From: Spirulina subsalsa PCC 9445
GTDB taxonomy: Bacteria; Cyanobacteriota; Cyanobacteriia; Cyanobacteriales; Spirulinaceae
Assembly: GCF_000314005.1 (NCBI RefSeq)
Contig: NZ_JH980292.1
Coordinates: 2,621,725 to 2,685,724 of the forward strand
DNA length: 64,000 nucleotides
Direction of reading: 5' to 3'
Below are positions 18,268 through 27,351 of this stretch, in pieces. How positions within the stretch are numbered: position 1 is the stretch's first letter; every line of letters starts with the position of its first letter. The translations under genes and the position numbers were made by a program. A model generated the notes under the pieces. That model did not search any database, was not told the DNA's origin, and saw nothing but the letters and a program-made list of their open reading frames with translations.

Positions 18268-18304
18268 ACAAAAAACTGGACGAGGGTAGCAACCCGATCC
18301 AGTG
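18268..18304 (-). terminator. Intrinsic terminator of the hli gene
   Basis: On the minus strand ACTGGA...TCCAGT (18275-18280 and 18298-18303) closes over an inner GGGT-TGCT-ACCC hairpin and is followed by a TTTTTT run. It lies about 60 bp past the hli stop and also sits after the convergent plus-strand gene. Confidence 0.65.
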
Positions 18305-18364
18305 TTTGTTAGGAGATTATTCCGAGATTGATTTTTTCTGAGATTGACAGAGGTTAGTGGGAAA

Positions 18365-18517
18365 TTACATTAAGCCCCAGAAGTGCAGCAGACCTTTCCC
18401 ACTGACCAATTCAATGATTAGGGCGGCAGCAAAGCCAATCATGGCTAAACGACCGTTCCAGTTCTCTGCACCTTCGGTAAAGCCGAATTTAAAGGAGTTG
18501 CGTTCTTGATTTTCCAT
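18365..18517 (-). CDS. hli: High-light-inducible protein (one-helix CAB-like, Hlip)
   Basis: This is a 50-codon minus-strand frame from ATG 18517 to TAA 18365. The product opens MENQERNSFKFGFTEGAENW and contains the chlorophyll-binding signature ENWNGRLAMIGFAAAL, which lies in its single membrane helix. It closes HFWGLM. Hlips bind chlorophyll and carotenoid in thylakoids, protect photosystem II assembly and are induced by light stress. The 50-60 aa size is normal. The gene is monocistronic with a terminator about 60 bp downstream. The AT-rich 100 bp upstream is the probable promoter; no specific operator could be read. Confidence 0.92.
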   Translation of the reverse strand: MENQERNSFKFGFTEGAENWNGRLAMIGFAAALIIELVSGKGLLHFWGLM

Positions 18518-18604
18518 GTCAGCCTCTCGTGGTTCAATGTAAAGAGTTCTGTAACTAAAGTTAACAAAAATTTACAGAAACGGCAACTTACAGGCTCATT
18601 TTTT

Positions 18605-18632
18605 GTCAACAGCCCCACCCACAAGGGGATGG
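18605..18632. repeat. GTCAACxGCCCCA hairpin repeat, copy 1
   Basis: GTCAACAGCCCCACCC is followed by GGGGATGGGGTC, forming a short stem. A similar block occurs at 57933-57970 (GTCAACTGCCCCACTCC, then GGGATGGGGC). Each copy lies within 100 bp of a palindrome of the GGGAATTCATGAATTCCC family. Confidence 0.4.
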
Positions 18633-18692
18633 GGTCTTTAACATAAATTTTTCTTATATATTGAGGGAAGCAAGCCCTAAATTAAGTTATGG

Positions 18693-18718
18693 TAGGGGGA
18701 ATTCATGAATTCCCTCTA
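18693..18718. repeat. Palindrome TAGGGGGAATTCATGAATTC family
   Basis: A 26-bp near-perfect palindrome centred on ATTCATGAAT, running from TAGGGGGA to TCCCTCTA. Related copies lie at about 16687-16712 and 57887-57914, with a half-copy near 18238-18252 (TTCATCCCTCTAGGA). It sits in the 337-bp gap between hli and ccdA, which otherwise holds only the hli and ccdA promoter regions and a CAAGCCCTAA half-motif at about 18670. Confidence 0.55.
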
Positions 18719-18854
18719 GGATTCCAAGAAGATTACTCTGGCTTGAGTATGTTGGCTGAAGAGTGTTGAGTCGCTGTTCTGAGCGGCGGAACGCGCTAGG
18801 ATCAAGGATGGACGTTCCAGCGCCTGAGATTTGATAATTGATGATTGATAATTT

Positions 18855-19595
18855 ATGCTAGATACTCTGCACACCCAACTCTATAACTTGTCCCAATTTG
18901 CGGATCAATTAGTCTTGCAACAACTGAGTCATCTGACTTGGTTGAGTTTGGGGGTGATTTTGCTGGCGGGATTGCTCACCAGTTTGACCCCCTGTATGTT
19001 GTCTATGTTGCCCATTACGATGGGGTATATTGGCGGGTATGAAGCAGAAGGACGGGGAAAGGCGATCGCACAATCGATCTGGTTTGCCCTTGGACTGGCC
19101 ACAACCCTAGCCGGACTGGGCATTCTCGCCGCCTCCCTCGGTCGGGTTTATGGTCAAATTGGCGTAGGTTTACCCATCCTTGTGAGTTGCGTTGCCATTC
19201 TCATGGGCTTAAACCTCCTCGAATTAGTCCCCCTTCGGTTCCCCAACTGGGGCGGCACCGATTGGATTTCCCCAGAATTACCCCACGGATTCCGTTCCTA
19301 CCTCTTGGGGTTAACTTTTGGTTTAGTGGCTTCCCCTTGTAGCACCCCCGTCCTCGCCAGTTTACTGTTTTGGGTCAGTCAGTCTCAAGATTTAGTCCTG
19401 GGGGCGAGTCTCCTATTAGCCTATGCAGTGGGTTATGTTGCCCCCTTAGTGTTAGCGGGTAGCTTCACCGCTTCCTTAAAAAAACTCCTAGAACTCCGTC
19501 GCTGGTCGGGTTGGATTAATCCCGTCAGTGGTGCATTATTAATAGGGTTTGGGGTCTTTTCCCTGCTCTCTCGTCTGCCCTTGGGTTTAGCGTAA
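18855..19595 (+). CDS. ccdA: Cytochrome c biogenesis protein CcdA
   Basis: CcdA carries reducing equivalents across the thylakoid or plasma membrane to keep apocytochrome c cysteines reduced (System II maturation). The 246-aa protein has about six hydrophobic helices. It keeps the two redox cysteines in the characteristic contexts [11 protein letters not shown] and [13 protein letters not shown]. The start is ATG 18855. The ccs1 gene begins one base after its stop codon, so the two are almost certainly co-transcribed and act in one complex pathway. Confidence 0.93.
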   Translation: MLDTLHTQLYNLSQFADQLVLQQLSHLTWLSLGVILLAGLLTSLTPCMLSMLPITMGYIGGYEAEGRGKAIAQSIWFALGLATTLAGLGILAASLGRVYGQIGVGLPILVSCVAILMGLNLLELVPLRFPNWGGTDWISPELPHGFRSYLLGLTFGLVASPCSTPVLASLLFWVSQSQDLVLGASLLLAYAVGYVAPLVLAGSFTASLKKLLELRRWSGWINPVSGALLIGFGVFSLLSRLPLGLA

Positions 19596-19596
19596 T

Positions 19597-20940
19597 ATGA
19601 CTTCTTCCACACTCCCCTCTCCGGTTAAAAAAGCTTGGCGTAGTAGTTTAAAGGCGATCGCAGATTTACGTCTGGCCATTATCCTCCTCCTACTCATCGC
19701 CCTGTTCAGCATTAGCGGCACCGTCATTGAACAGGGTCAAAGCCTATCCTACTATCAAAGCAACTACCCCGAAGATCCCGCCCTCTTTGGCTTCCTCACC
19801 TGGAAAGTCCTCCTCCTCCTAGGACTTGACCACGTTTACCGTACCCCTTGGTTCCTCTCCCTCCTCGTCTTCTTTGGCAGCAGTTTGACCGCTTGCACCT
19901 TCACCCGTCAACTTCCCACCCTCAAAGCGGCCAGAACGTGGAAATTTCGCACCCAAGCGGCACAATTTGAAAAACTCGCTCTTAGTGCCGAACTGGACAG
20001 AGGCTCCCTCAACTCCCTAATTCCCCTCCTCGAACAATACAACTACAAAGTTTTTCACCAAGGAGACGCACTCTATGCCCGCAAAGGCATCATCGGACGC
20101 ATCGGCCCCATCGTCGTCCATGCCGGAATCCTCATCGTCCTTGCGGGGGGTATTTGGGGGGCCATGACAGGGTTTTTTGCCCAAGAAATCGTTCCCAGTG
20201 GGGAAACCTTCCGCGTCCAGAACATTATTGATGCAGGCCCCTGGGCAGGGGGGCAAATCCCCCAAGATTGGGGCGTAAAGGTGAATCGTTTTTGGATTGA
20301 CTACACCCCAGACGGCAACATTGACCAGTTTTATTCTGATCTCTCCGTAGTGGATGAACAGGGGGCAGAACTGAAACATCAAACCATTGCCGTGAACACC
20401 CCCCTCCGTTATGACGGTGTAACCTTTTATCAAACCGATTGGGGCATTTCTGGGGTGAAAGTGCAATTAAATAATAGTCCCGTGTTTCGCTTGCCGATGG
20501 CTCCCCTGCCCGCGTTACAAGGGCGCTTTTGGGGAACATGGGTTCCCACGAAACCGGATTTAAGTGAAGGGGTTTCCTTGTTAGCGCGAGATTTACAAGG
20601 AATCCTCTTAACCTATGATCGTCAGGGGCAACTGATGGGGGCTGTGCGGACAGGACAGGGGATTGAGTTACCCAATGGGATTACTTTAAAGGTGGTAGAG
20701 TTAATTGGCTCTACGGGGTTACAAATTAAAGCAGATCCCGGCGTTCCCATTGTTTATGCTGGATTTGGCTTATTAATGGTGGGTGTGGTGATGAGTTATT
20801 GGTCCCATTCTCAGGTTTGGGCGTTGCAAAAAGGCGATCGCTTTTATTTAGGAGCCAAAACCAACCGCGCTCAAGTTGCCTTTGAGCGGGAAGTGTTACA
20901 AATTCTAGAAAAAGTTTCTGAACCTTTGCAGGGTGCATGA
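19597..20940 (+). CDS. ccs1: System II cytochrome c biogenesis protein Ccs1 (ResB)
   Basis: Ccs1 works with CcsA to move haem and ligate it to apocytochromes c on the lumenal side. The 447-aa length is typical. Three N-terminal helices ([40 protein letters not shown]; a third near 160-180 at [18 protein letters not shown]) are followed by a large soluble domain. A last helix ([20 protein letters not shown]) ends the membrane part. The family signatures [10 protein letters not shown] and [11 protein letters not shown] are present. It follows ccdA by one base. CcsA itself is not in the window. Confidence 0.93.
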   Translation: MTSSTLPSPVKKAWRSSLKAIADLRLAIILLLLIALFSISGTVIEQGQSLSYYQSNYPEDPALFGFLTWKVLLLLGLDHVYRTPWFLSLLVFFGSSLTACTFTRQLPTLKAARTWKFRTQAAQFEKLALSAELDRGSLNSLIPLLEQYNYKVFHQGDALYARKGIIGRIGPIVVHAGILIVLAGGIWGAMTGFFAQEIVPSGETFRVQNIIDAGPWAGGQIPQDWGVKVNRFWIDYTPDGNIDQFYSDLSVVDEQGAELKHQTIAVNTPLRYDGVTFYQTDWGISGVKVQLNNSPVFRLPMAPLPALQGRFWGTWVPTKPDLSEGVSLLARDLQGILLTYDRQGQLMGAVRTGQGIELPNGITLKVVELIGSTGLQIKADPGVPIVYAGFGLLMVGVVMSYWSHSQVWALQKGDRFYLGAKTNRAQVAFEREVLQILEKVSEPLQGA

Positions 20941-20979
20941 GCAAGCCCTAGGTAAATTGCCTCCCCCCGCAAGCAGAGG

Positions 20980-20999
20980 TATTCAGCAGACCCTAATTA
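20980..20999. repeat. TATTCAGCARRCCCTAATTA repeat at the gatB stop codon
   Basis: TATTCAGCAGACCCTAATTA ends in the complement of the gatB stop codon (TAA, 20997-20999). The same block covers the putA stop at 32595-32615. Relatives lie at 16515-16530, 48052-48089, 48212-48232 and 58063-58085. Confidence 0.6.
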
Positions 21000-22499
21000 A
21001 CCTTTCAATTTTTTACCTAACAATTGATTAGTTAATTTTGGGTCAGCCCTGCCGCTGGTTTCCTTCATTATTTGCCCCACAAAAAAGCCCTGTAACTTGG
21101 TTTTTCCGTTGCGGAATTGTTCCACCTTGTCGGCATTTTCTGACAAGATTTTATCAATAATTTTCTCCAGTTCCCCCGTGTCGGAAATTTGGATCATGCC
21201 CTTACTTTCCACAAACTTCTGGAGAGAATCAATCGGGGTGGTGAGTAATTCCGGCAAGATTTCTTTAGCAATTTTGCCGCTAATCGTTCCCTGATCAATT
21301 AAGTTCACCAATTCCGCTAAAATAGACGGCTTTAAGGCAATTTCCCCAATGGATAACTTCTCACTGTTCAGGTAGGCGGCAATGTCCCCCATTAACCAGT
21401 TTGCTACTTGTTTGGGGTTAGCATTTTGGGCAATTGCACTCTCAAAATACTCCGCAATCTCCCGATCGTCCGTCAAAACTCGTGCATCATAGGCCGAAAG
21501 TTCTAACTCCTCCTCATAACGATGGCGTTTTTGGGCGGGTAATTCGGGTAACTCTCCCTTCCATTGATTCATCTGTTCAACAGACACTTCAATGGGGGGT
21601 AAGTCCGGTTCCGGGAAGTAGCGATAATCGCTAGAACCTTCCTTACTGCGCATACTAACCGTTTTTTGACTCCCCTCCTCCCAGAGACGAGTTTCTTGGA
21701 CAATTTTTTCCCCGGTTTCTAAACATTTAATTTGCCGTTCAATTTCGTAGTCAATGGCTTTTTGAATGGCACTAAAAGAGTTCATATTTTTAATTTCTAC
21801 CTTCGTGCCGAACTCTTTTTGACCTATAGGACGAATAGAAATGTTCACATCACAACGTAAGGAACCCTCCTGCATATTGCCGTCACTGATGCCTAAATAA
21901 CGCATGATGCGGCGTAATTCTTGGCCATACTCGGCGGCTTCCGCCCCGGTGCGGATGTCGGGTTCTGAGACAATTTCTAAGAGGGGAACCCCAGCACGGT
22001 TAAAGTCTACTAGGGAGTGGGTGGATCCGGCAAGGCGATCGCTTCCCGCATGAACTAATTTCCCCGCGTCTTCTTCCATGTGTAATCGAGTGATGCCGAT
22101 TTTCTTCCGTATTGGTTCATCCCCCGGTTTTTCGACTACTTCAATTTCTAGCCAGCCATGTTCAGCAATGGGTAGATCATACTGGGAAATTTGGTAATTT
22201 TTGGGCAAATCGGGATAAAAATACTGTTTGCGGTCAAATTTACTATAGGGGGCAATTTGGCAGTTTAAGGCGATTCCGGCTTTAACGGCATATTCCAGCA
22301 CTTTCTCGTTTAAAACAGGCAAAACGCCGGGGTAGCCTAAACAAATGGCGGAAATGTTGGTATTAGGGGGAGTACCGAAGGCTGTAGAAACGGGACTGAA
22401 AATTTTCGTCTCGGTGTTCAGTTGACAGTGGGTTTCTAAGCCAATCACGGCCTCGTATTGGGTAGAAGTGGCTTTTTTTTTCGGTGCTGCGGTTGCCAT
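20997..22499 (-). CDS. gatB: Aspartyl/glutamyl-tRNA amidotransferase subunit B
   Basis: GatB is the kinase/transamidase subunit of GatCAB, which converts Glu-tRNA(Gln) (and Asp-tRNA(Asn)) to the amidated forms. The 500-aa length is normal. Motifs include YEAVIGLETHCQLNT near the N-terminus, GYPGVLPVLN, KFDRKQYFYPDLPKNYQISQ, RLHMEEDAGKL, DFNRAGVPLLEIVSEPD and GSLRCDVNISIRP. The C-terminal YqeY-like tail ends with GRADPKLTNQLL. The start is ATG 22499. Its stop codon sits inside a dispersed repeat. The gene converges with ccs1. Confidence 0.96.
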   Translation of the reverse strand: MATAAPKKKATSTQYEAVIGLETHCQLNTETKIFSPVSTAFGTPPNTNISAICLGYPGVLPVLNEKVLEYAVKAGIALNCQIAPYSKFDRKQYFYPDLPKNYQISQYDLPIAEHGWLEIEVVEKPGDEPIRKKIGITRLHMEEDAGKLVHAGSDRLAGSTHSLVDFNRAGVPLLEIVSEPDIRTGAEAAEYGQELRRIMRYLGISDGNMQEGSLRCDVNISIRPIGQKEFGTKVEIKNMNSFSAIQKAIDYEIERQIKCLETGEKIVQETRLWEEGSQKTVSMRSKEGSSDYRYFPEPDLPPIEVSVEQMNQWKGELPELPAQKRHRYEEELELSAYDARVLTDDREIAEYFESAIAQNANPKQVANWLMGDIAAYLNSEKLSIGEIALKPSILAELVNLIDQGTISGKIAKEILPELLTTPIDSLQKFVESKGMIQISDTGELEKIIDKILSENADKVEQFRNGKTKLQGFFVGQIMKETSGRADPKLTNQLLGKKLKG

Positions 22500-22554
22500 T
22501 GGGATTCTCTAAAAAAATCGAGGACAGTCTCTAGGGTTGATCCTAGCACGATCT

Positions 22555-22640
22555 CGACTAGGGAACGGGGAACAGGGGGGCAGGGGAGAGGAAGAGACGA
22601 GGAATTCAGACTTATTCCCTATTCCCTATTCCCCGACTCC
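22555..22640. repeat. Low-complexity GGGGAACAGGG / ATTCCCTATTCC tract
   Basis: Short degenerate units (GGGAACGGGGAACAGGGGGG, CTATTCCCTATTCCCCGACT) fill the gap between gatB and the FAD/Rieske gene. Similar tracts occur at 24720-24910, 25020-25142, 32528-32590, 46972-47060, 48105-48210, 56440-56580 and 59918-60055. Confidence 0.6.
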
Positions 22641-24578
22641 CTAAATCCGAAACATTCCACTGGGATTGACCGAGAGGAGCGATCGCCGTTTTAACCCCTC
22701 CTGATGTAAAATCCCGTTAGCGGCCAACAGTCCACTACTTACCGCCCGTTCCATTAAGCCACAGGGAAAGGGCATTTTGATCCAATCCCCCGCCAACACC
22801 AAGTTAGAAATAGGGGTGATGGTTTCAGGACGAGTGGCATAACTTTCCGGGGGATAACCGGAAAAGTTTTTCTGATTCACTAACTCCTTGTGCAGGATTT
22901 TCGCCTCTTTTAACTCCGGCACAATTTCCCGCAATTCCTGTTCAAAGGTTGTCAGTAAAGCCTCTTGGGTGGGGAATTCCTGCTCTTTATAACAATAAGC
23001 GTGTAATTCCACCACACTACAGCCTGTTCGTTCGGACCACTCCATAAACTGCCGTTGAATGCGATGGTAAAGGGTAATACTATCCGTTAAGGCATACCCC
23101 GAAAGAGAGGCAAAATTACTATGTTCCCAAGGGAAATCCCGATCTAACCAAAAACGCCCTACAGCAAAGGGATCCGACACCGCTAAATTCTGCACCGCTT
23201 GCCGAAATTGCTCATCCACCTCCCCCGTCATTAACCCCACTAAATGGCGAGTCCCCGGAACATCGGCCGCAATCACATAATAATCCGCCTCTACCATTTC
23301 CTGTTCCTCTGGAGTGGGGGGATTTTGGGCGATGAGTTGAGCGCCTTCCTCCGTCGTCTCGGCAATGCGGAAACGGGCTAAATCACGCTGGGCGGGGCCT
23401 TGGATGACTCGTCCCTCCTGATCATAGCGCGCCCCATGACAGGGACAACGAAAACCGCCATCGGCTTGGGGTTGTACTGTACAACCTTGATGGGTACAAG
23501 TCAGGGAGAGGGCAGTTTCTGGGGTTTGGGCGCGAAAAACGCGATCGCCTGCTCCATAATAGACCGTTTTCTCGTCACTCAATTGGGGGTTTTTCGCCAC
23601 CCAAAAGGGAACATCCCCATAGAATGATGACCCCTTTTGATAGGTCAGTTGGCTAATTTTGCCCCCATTACAGTGAATTTGGGACACATTGGCCTCCGAC
23701 ACCATTTCCCCCCCATTGCGTTCAATGGCGGCAATAATCGGTTCTACTAAGCTGGTTCCCATATCATCCCTTGTGCCGTTAAAGGCTAATCCTTCGGGAT
23801 TGCCGAAGAAATAGAAGTGGAAAAACTGCAATAATTCCCCCGCACTCAACACATCGGGGGCGTTTAAACTGGACTTGGCAAAGGGGAGGAAATAGAGATC
23901 ATATAACCCTTGAGGGAAGCCTTCCGCTACCCATTCCGCCACGGTTTTATGATCGTATTGGTCAAAGGTGCGGGGGATTTGAAAGCCTGTAATAGCGCGG
24001 AAAACCTGTAAATGGTGCCAGTCGGTTAGGTTAATTCCCCAGTTGAACCGATTGGGAGAGGCGATCGCTAAATCTACAATATTCCAAGGAAAGGCCGAGT
24101 GACTGGGGCGAAACACCTCCGGTTGATAATTCCCCCCCCGAAAGACCAACGAATAAAACTCTAACGATTTAAAATTCTCCTCAATCGCCAACTCCGCCAC
24201 AATACTCTTGAGATTGTAGTATTGGGGGAAAAAGCCGTGAAAGCCGTGTTCCATGCGGAAGGTATCCCCTCCCACTTGAATCCTCCAACTGGCAATCTTT
24301 CCCCCAAAATTGGGCGATTTTTCCAGTAATTTCACCTTAAACCCTCGTTGGCTGAGTTCATAGGCACAGGCCAACCCCGCTAAACCCCCTCCCACCACGC
24401 ACACCGTTTTCTCCCGGTCCAAGTGTGCGGGTAAATCCAGAGTGTCCGGTTGATGAACTGTAGGTTGCGGTTTCGTCACACGAGAATAGCCAATCCCTGC
24501 ACCAACAGCCCCCAGTCCCATAATTTTTATTGCAGTGCGTCGTGAGATTGGGGCGGTAAAATTAGATAGTTGAGTCAT
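22641..24578 (-). CDS. Exported FAD-dependent oxidoreductase with an inserted Rieske [2Fe-2S] domain
   Basis: This 645-aa protein begins with a Tat-like signal ([18 protein letters not shown]). The dinucleotide fold [17 protein letters not shown] and the FAD motif [13 protein letters not shown] resemble flavin amine oxidase/phytoene desaturase-type enzymes. In the middle (about 335-415) lies a Rieske domain with both ligand boxes, CTHQGC and CPCHG. The flavin fold then resumes, ending with the C-terminal FAD motif [20 protein letters not shown]. The substrate is unknown; the desaturase-like C-terminus suggests a lipid or isoprenoid. If the Tat signal works, the enzyme acts in the lumen or periplasm, where the cluster could exchange electrons with soluble carriers. 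It is a single gene, with no neighbour that clarifies its role. Confidence 0.82.
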   Translation of the reverse strand: MTQLSNFTAPISRRTAIKIMGLGAVGAGIGYSRVTKPQPTVHQPDTLDLPAHLDREKTVCVVGGGLAGLACAYELSQRGFKVKLLEKSPNFGGKIASWRIQVGGDTFRMEHGFHGFFPQYYNLKSIVAELAIEENFKSLEFYSLVFRGGNYQPEVFRPSHSAFPWNIVDLAIASPNRFNWGINLTDWHHLQVFRAITGFQIPRTFDQYDHKTVAEWVAEGFPQGLYDLYFLPFAKSSLNAPDVLSAGELLQFFHFYFFGNPEGLAFNGTRDDMGTSLVEPIIAAIERNGGEMVSEANVSQIHCNGGKISQLTYQKGSSFYGDVPFWVAKNPQLSDEKTVYYGAGDRVFRAQTPETALSLTCTHQGCTVQPQADGGFRCPCHGARYDQEGRVIQGPAQRDLARFRIAETTEEGAQLIAQNPPTPEEQEMVEADYYVIAADVPGTRHLVGLMTGEVDEQFRQAVQNLAVSDPFAVGRFWLDRDFPWEHSNFASLSGYALTDSITLYHRIQRQFMEWSERTGCSVVELHAYCYKEQEFPTQEALLTTFEQELREIVPELKEAKILHKELVNQKNFSGYPPESYATRPETITPISNLVLAGDWIKMPFPCGLMERAVSSGLLAANGILHQEGLKRRSLLSVNPSGMFRI

Positions 24579-24719
24579 GAGTTCGACAAGATCGGTACAT
24601 CTTTAGGCGGCTGTCTTAGCGATGTTCCGGCATTCCCCGCCCATCGTTTGGGACAACCCTTCTCAGGTTATGTAAATTTGTTTGAAGTTATTTTAAGGGA
24701 TATACAGACATTTTGCGGG

Positions 24720-24910
24720 GAACGGTGAATAGTGAATCGGGTGTCGGGAGCAGGGGGAGCAGGGGGGCAGGGGAGCAGGGGAGCGGGGGAGCGGGGGAGC
24801 AGGGGAGCGGGGGAGCGGGGGAGCAGGGGAGCAGGGGAATAGTGGCTAGTGAATAGCCAAAACTCTTTTATTTTAGGGAACGGGGAACAGGGAACAGGGA
24901 ACAGGGGGAG
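24720..24910. repeat. GGGGAGCAGG / GGGGAGCGGG tandem tract
   Basis: A run of about ten 10-bp units alternating GGGGAGCAGG and GGGGAGCGGG (about 24740-24840) is flanked by GGGAACAGGGAACAGGG units. It lies within the 807-bp gene-free gap 24579-25385. Purine-rich slippage is the likely origin. Confidence 0.75.
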
Positions 24911-25022
24911 GGAAAATCCGGTTGTGTCCAAAATTGAAGACCCTATAAATAGTGTCGTCTAATTTATTGGACGCTATATCTGGGACTTGACAAAATGCAC
25001 ACAAGCTTAACTTGTTAAGGTT
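24910..25022 (-). repeat. 113-bp dispersed element, copy 2 (inverted relative to copy 1)
   Basis: The reverse complement of this segment matches 9206-9318 almost throughout, including GTGTGCATTTTGTCAAG, CCCAGATATAGCGTCCAA and CACTATTTATAGGGTCTTC. It is bordered on the left by the purine-rich tandem tract and on the right by an ACTCCCGACTCCCG tract. Confidence 0.65.
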
Positions 25023-25332
25023 GGGGAATAGGTAATGGGGAATACTAATCGACTCCCGACTCCCGATTTCCTAGGGCGCAAGCATTGCGCCCCTACACCG
25101 ACTCCCGACTCCCGACTCCCTATTCCCCGTTCCCCGTTCCCTTAACCTGTCACAAAGTCTTAATAATTTGCTGACACAATGGAAGAAAACTAAACAGAAT
25201 CTTCAAAAAAAGTTCGGTCTTGAAGCCGATAAAATGAAAATTAGATAAAGTCCTGTAAAGCTTACGGAATTTTCTCCGGTTACGGGGTAGCTCAAATAAC
25301 CACCCCTTTGAATTAGCGGCTAAACTGAGGAT

Positions 25333-25367
25333 AAGAAAACTTTAAGTTTTATCCCTTAAGTTTTCTT
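25333..25367 (+). promoter_or_regulatory. 10-bp hairpin in the leader of the signalling cluster
   Basis: AAGAAAACTT (25333-25342) and AAGTTTTCTT (25358-25367) are perfect complements, ending 18 bp before the ATG of the GAF kinase. The position suits a translational or attenuation control element, but no Shine-Dalgarno sequence or alternative fold could be shown. The preceding 25143-25332 contains no gene. Confidence 0.4.
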
Positions 25368-25385
25368 CCTTGGTGCTATCCGTCG

Positions 25386-26906
25386 ATGGAGTCAGTTCAT
25401 CCCGCCGAATTGTTAATCACTGGACATCCCCATCCCCTTGAGGAGGCAACCCCCCTAATGTTTCATCTTTCTTCCGACACAGCCTTACACCAAACTACTG
25501 AAGTTTCCCTATCCCCTCTCGACTGCAAACAGCAGAAAATGCCTAATCCCCTGACCATTGCCTCACCGGTTTCTCTCCTTGATCATCTCCTCATCCAACT
25601 AGCCCAAGCCACCACCCTAGATCGGTTAATCTCCTCAGAGGTCATGCTGCCGTTAATGGCCTATAGCGACGTGAAATCCGTGTTTTTATTATTATCAGAA
25701 GCCAAAGGTTGGCGGGTGGGGGCGATCGCCCACTTCTCCACATCGGGTAAACCTGTTTTACAAATCCCCTCTCACTCCGAAGAATCCCCCTCGGTTCTCA
25801 ACTCCCCCATCGTGCAGAACTTGCTCTGGGATCCGAAAGTGAGCATTTTAGAAAACCTGGAAGATCATCCCGATTATGGCCGAGATCCCTACATTCCTCA
25901 TCAGGGAATTAACGCCCTCTGTCGTTTCCCCTTGCAACAAGGAGACGAACAACTTGGATGGTTACTCTTTACCCATGATCAGCCCTCGGGACACTTTACA
26001 GGCGATCGCCTAACCCAACTGCACCTAATCAGTTATCATTTTGCGATCGCCCTCCAACGCACCCACCTCACCCGCACCCTCCAAAAGACTCAGACTGAAC
26101 TGAAACTCATGCAGGAGCGAGTCATTGCCCAGGAAAAACTCGCCTCCCTCGGTGCCCTCACCGCAGGCATTGCCCACGAAGTTAAAAACCCCCTCAACTT
26201 CGTCAACAACTTCGCCGAACTCTCCGTAGACCTCACCCAAGAACTCCTAGAAGAACTCGAAACCTTTCAAGATAAAATCGACAGCGAAACCTGGGACTAC
26301 CTTGAAGAAATCCTCAGCGACCTGCAACAAAACGTCCAAAAAATTAACCATCACGGCAAACGCGCCGACAGCATCGTTAAAGGAATGTTGCAACAGTCCG
26401 GAGGCAAACCCGGAGAACGGAAACTCACCGACATTAACGCCCTGCTCCAAGAATACGTTAACCTCGCCTACCACGGAATGCGCGCCAACGATTCCACCTT
26501 TAACATCACCCTCAATGAACAATACGACCCCGAAGCACAACCGATCTTTGTTGTCCCCCATAACCTGAGTCGCGTTTTCCTGAACCTGCTCAATAACGCC
26601 TGTTACGCCGCCCACGAACAGAAAAAACGCCTCGGTGAAGACTTTTCCCCCATCCTCTGGGTCAAAACCCAAGCCTTCGACCAAGCCCTAGAAATTCGCA
26701 TCCGGGACAATGGGATAGGCATCCCCCCCGAAATCCGCCAGCAAGTCTTTCAACCCTTCTTCACCACCAAACCCGTCGGCATTGGGACAGGATTAGGGTT
26801 AGCCATTAGCTATGATATTATCGTGGAAGAACACAAGGGAAGAATTGAGATCAACAGTGAAATAAACGAGTACACTGAATTTGTGATCACCCTGCCCACT
26901 CATTAG
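25386..26906 (+). CDS. GAF-domain sensor histidine kinase opening the signalling cluster
   Basis: The cytosolic protein is 506 aa. A GAF domain (about 65-230) senses an unknown ligand and is followed by a coiled coil (LTRTLQKTQTELKLMQERVI) and a HisKA/HATPase module. The H-box is GIAHEVKNPLNFVNNFAE (His264), the N-box FLNLLNNACYAA, G1 RDNGIGIP and G2 GIGTGLGLAISYDI. All catalytic motifs are intact. Three receiver-bearing genes follow on the same strand with gaps of 36, 31 and 87 bp, so this kinase is the probable phosphodonor for the cluster. An in-frame ATG at 25458 is a possible alternative start. Confidence 0.88.
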   Translation: MESVHPAELLITGHPHPLEEATPLMFHLSSDTALHQTTEVSLSPLDCKQQKMPNPLTIASPVSLLDHLLIQLAQATTLDRLISSEVMLPLMAYSDVKSVFLLLSEAKGWRVGAIAHFSTSGKPVLQIPSHSEESPSVLNSPIVQNLLWDPKVSILENLEDHPDYGRDPYIPHQGINALCRFPLQQGDEQLGWLLFTHDQPSGHFTGDRLTQLHLISYHFAIALQRTHLTRTLQKTQTELKLMQERVIAQEKLASLGALTAGIAHEVKNPLNFVNNFAELSVDLTQELLEELETFQDKIDSETWDYLEEILSDLQQNVQKINHHGKRADSIVKGMLQQSGGKPGERKLTDINALLQEYVNLAYHGMRANDSTFNITLNEQYDPEAQPIFVVPHNLSRVFLNLLNNACYAAHEQKKRLGEDFSPILWVKTQAFDQALEIRIRDNGIGIPPEIRQQVFQPFFTTKPVGIGTGLGLAISYDIIVEEHKGRIEINSEINEYTEFVITLPTH

Positions 26907-26942
26907 ATTTCCCATCAACCCTGTTTTACCCCCAAGTCTAAA

Positions 26943-27320
26943 ATGATGCTGAAAATTATGGTAGTTGATGACGAAGAAGATATTAAAATTCTTTTTCGAC
27001 AGAAATTCCGTAAAGAAATCAAAAAAGGAGAGGTAGAATTTGAATTTGTCCACTCTGCCCAGGATGCCATAGAATACTTAAAACGAGAAGGGGCTGATCC
27101 GGTTTTAATTCTGTCAGATATTAATATGCCCGGGATGACAGGGATTGAACTACTGAAAGTCATTAAAGGCAACTTTCCTGATTTAAAAGTATTTATGGTA
27201 ACAGCTTACGGAGACGAGAAAAACTATCAACTTGCCCAACAATATGGGGCTGATGATTACCTCAATAAACCCATTGATTTCGCAGCCCTAAAAGAGAAAA
27301 TTATTAGTCTATCCTCTTAA
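26943..27320 (+). CDS. Stand-alone response-regulator receiver domain
   Basis: A single REC domain of 125 aa with the acidic pair IMVVDDEED, the phosphoacceptor Asp59 in LILSDINMPGM, the conserved Thr in MVTAYGD and the Lys in LNKPID. It has no output domain, so it should act as a CheY-like shuttle or as a relay between its neighbours. It lies 36 bp after the GAF kinase and 31 bp before the EAL protein, and is likely co-transcribed with both. Confidence 0.92.
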   Translation: MMLKIMVVDDEEDIKILFRQKFRKEIKKGEVEFEFVHSAQDAIEYLKREGADPVLILSDINMPGMTGIELLKVIKGNFPDLKVFMVTAYGDEKNYQLAQQYGADDYLNKPIDFAALKEKIISLSS

Positions 27321-27351
27321 ACATTTTTCATCCTAAGATTCAGGGGGGGCA

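Noticed and set aside
25200-25332. Possible riboswitch before the signalling cluster
   Set aside because: The sequence could not be matched to any riboswitch core; only the simple hairpin at 25333-25367 is supported.
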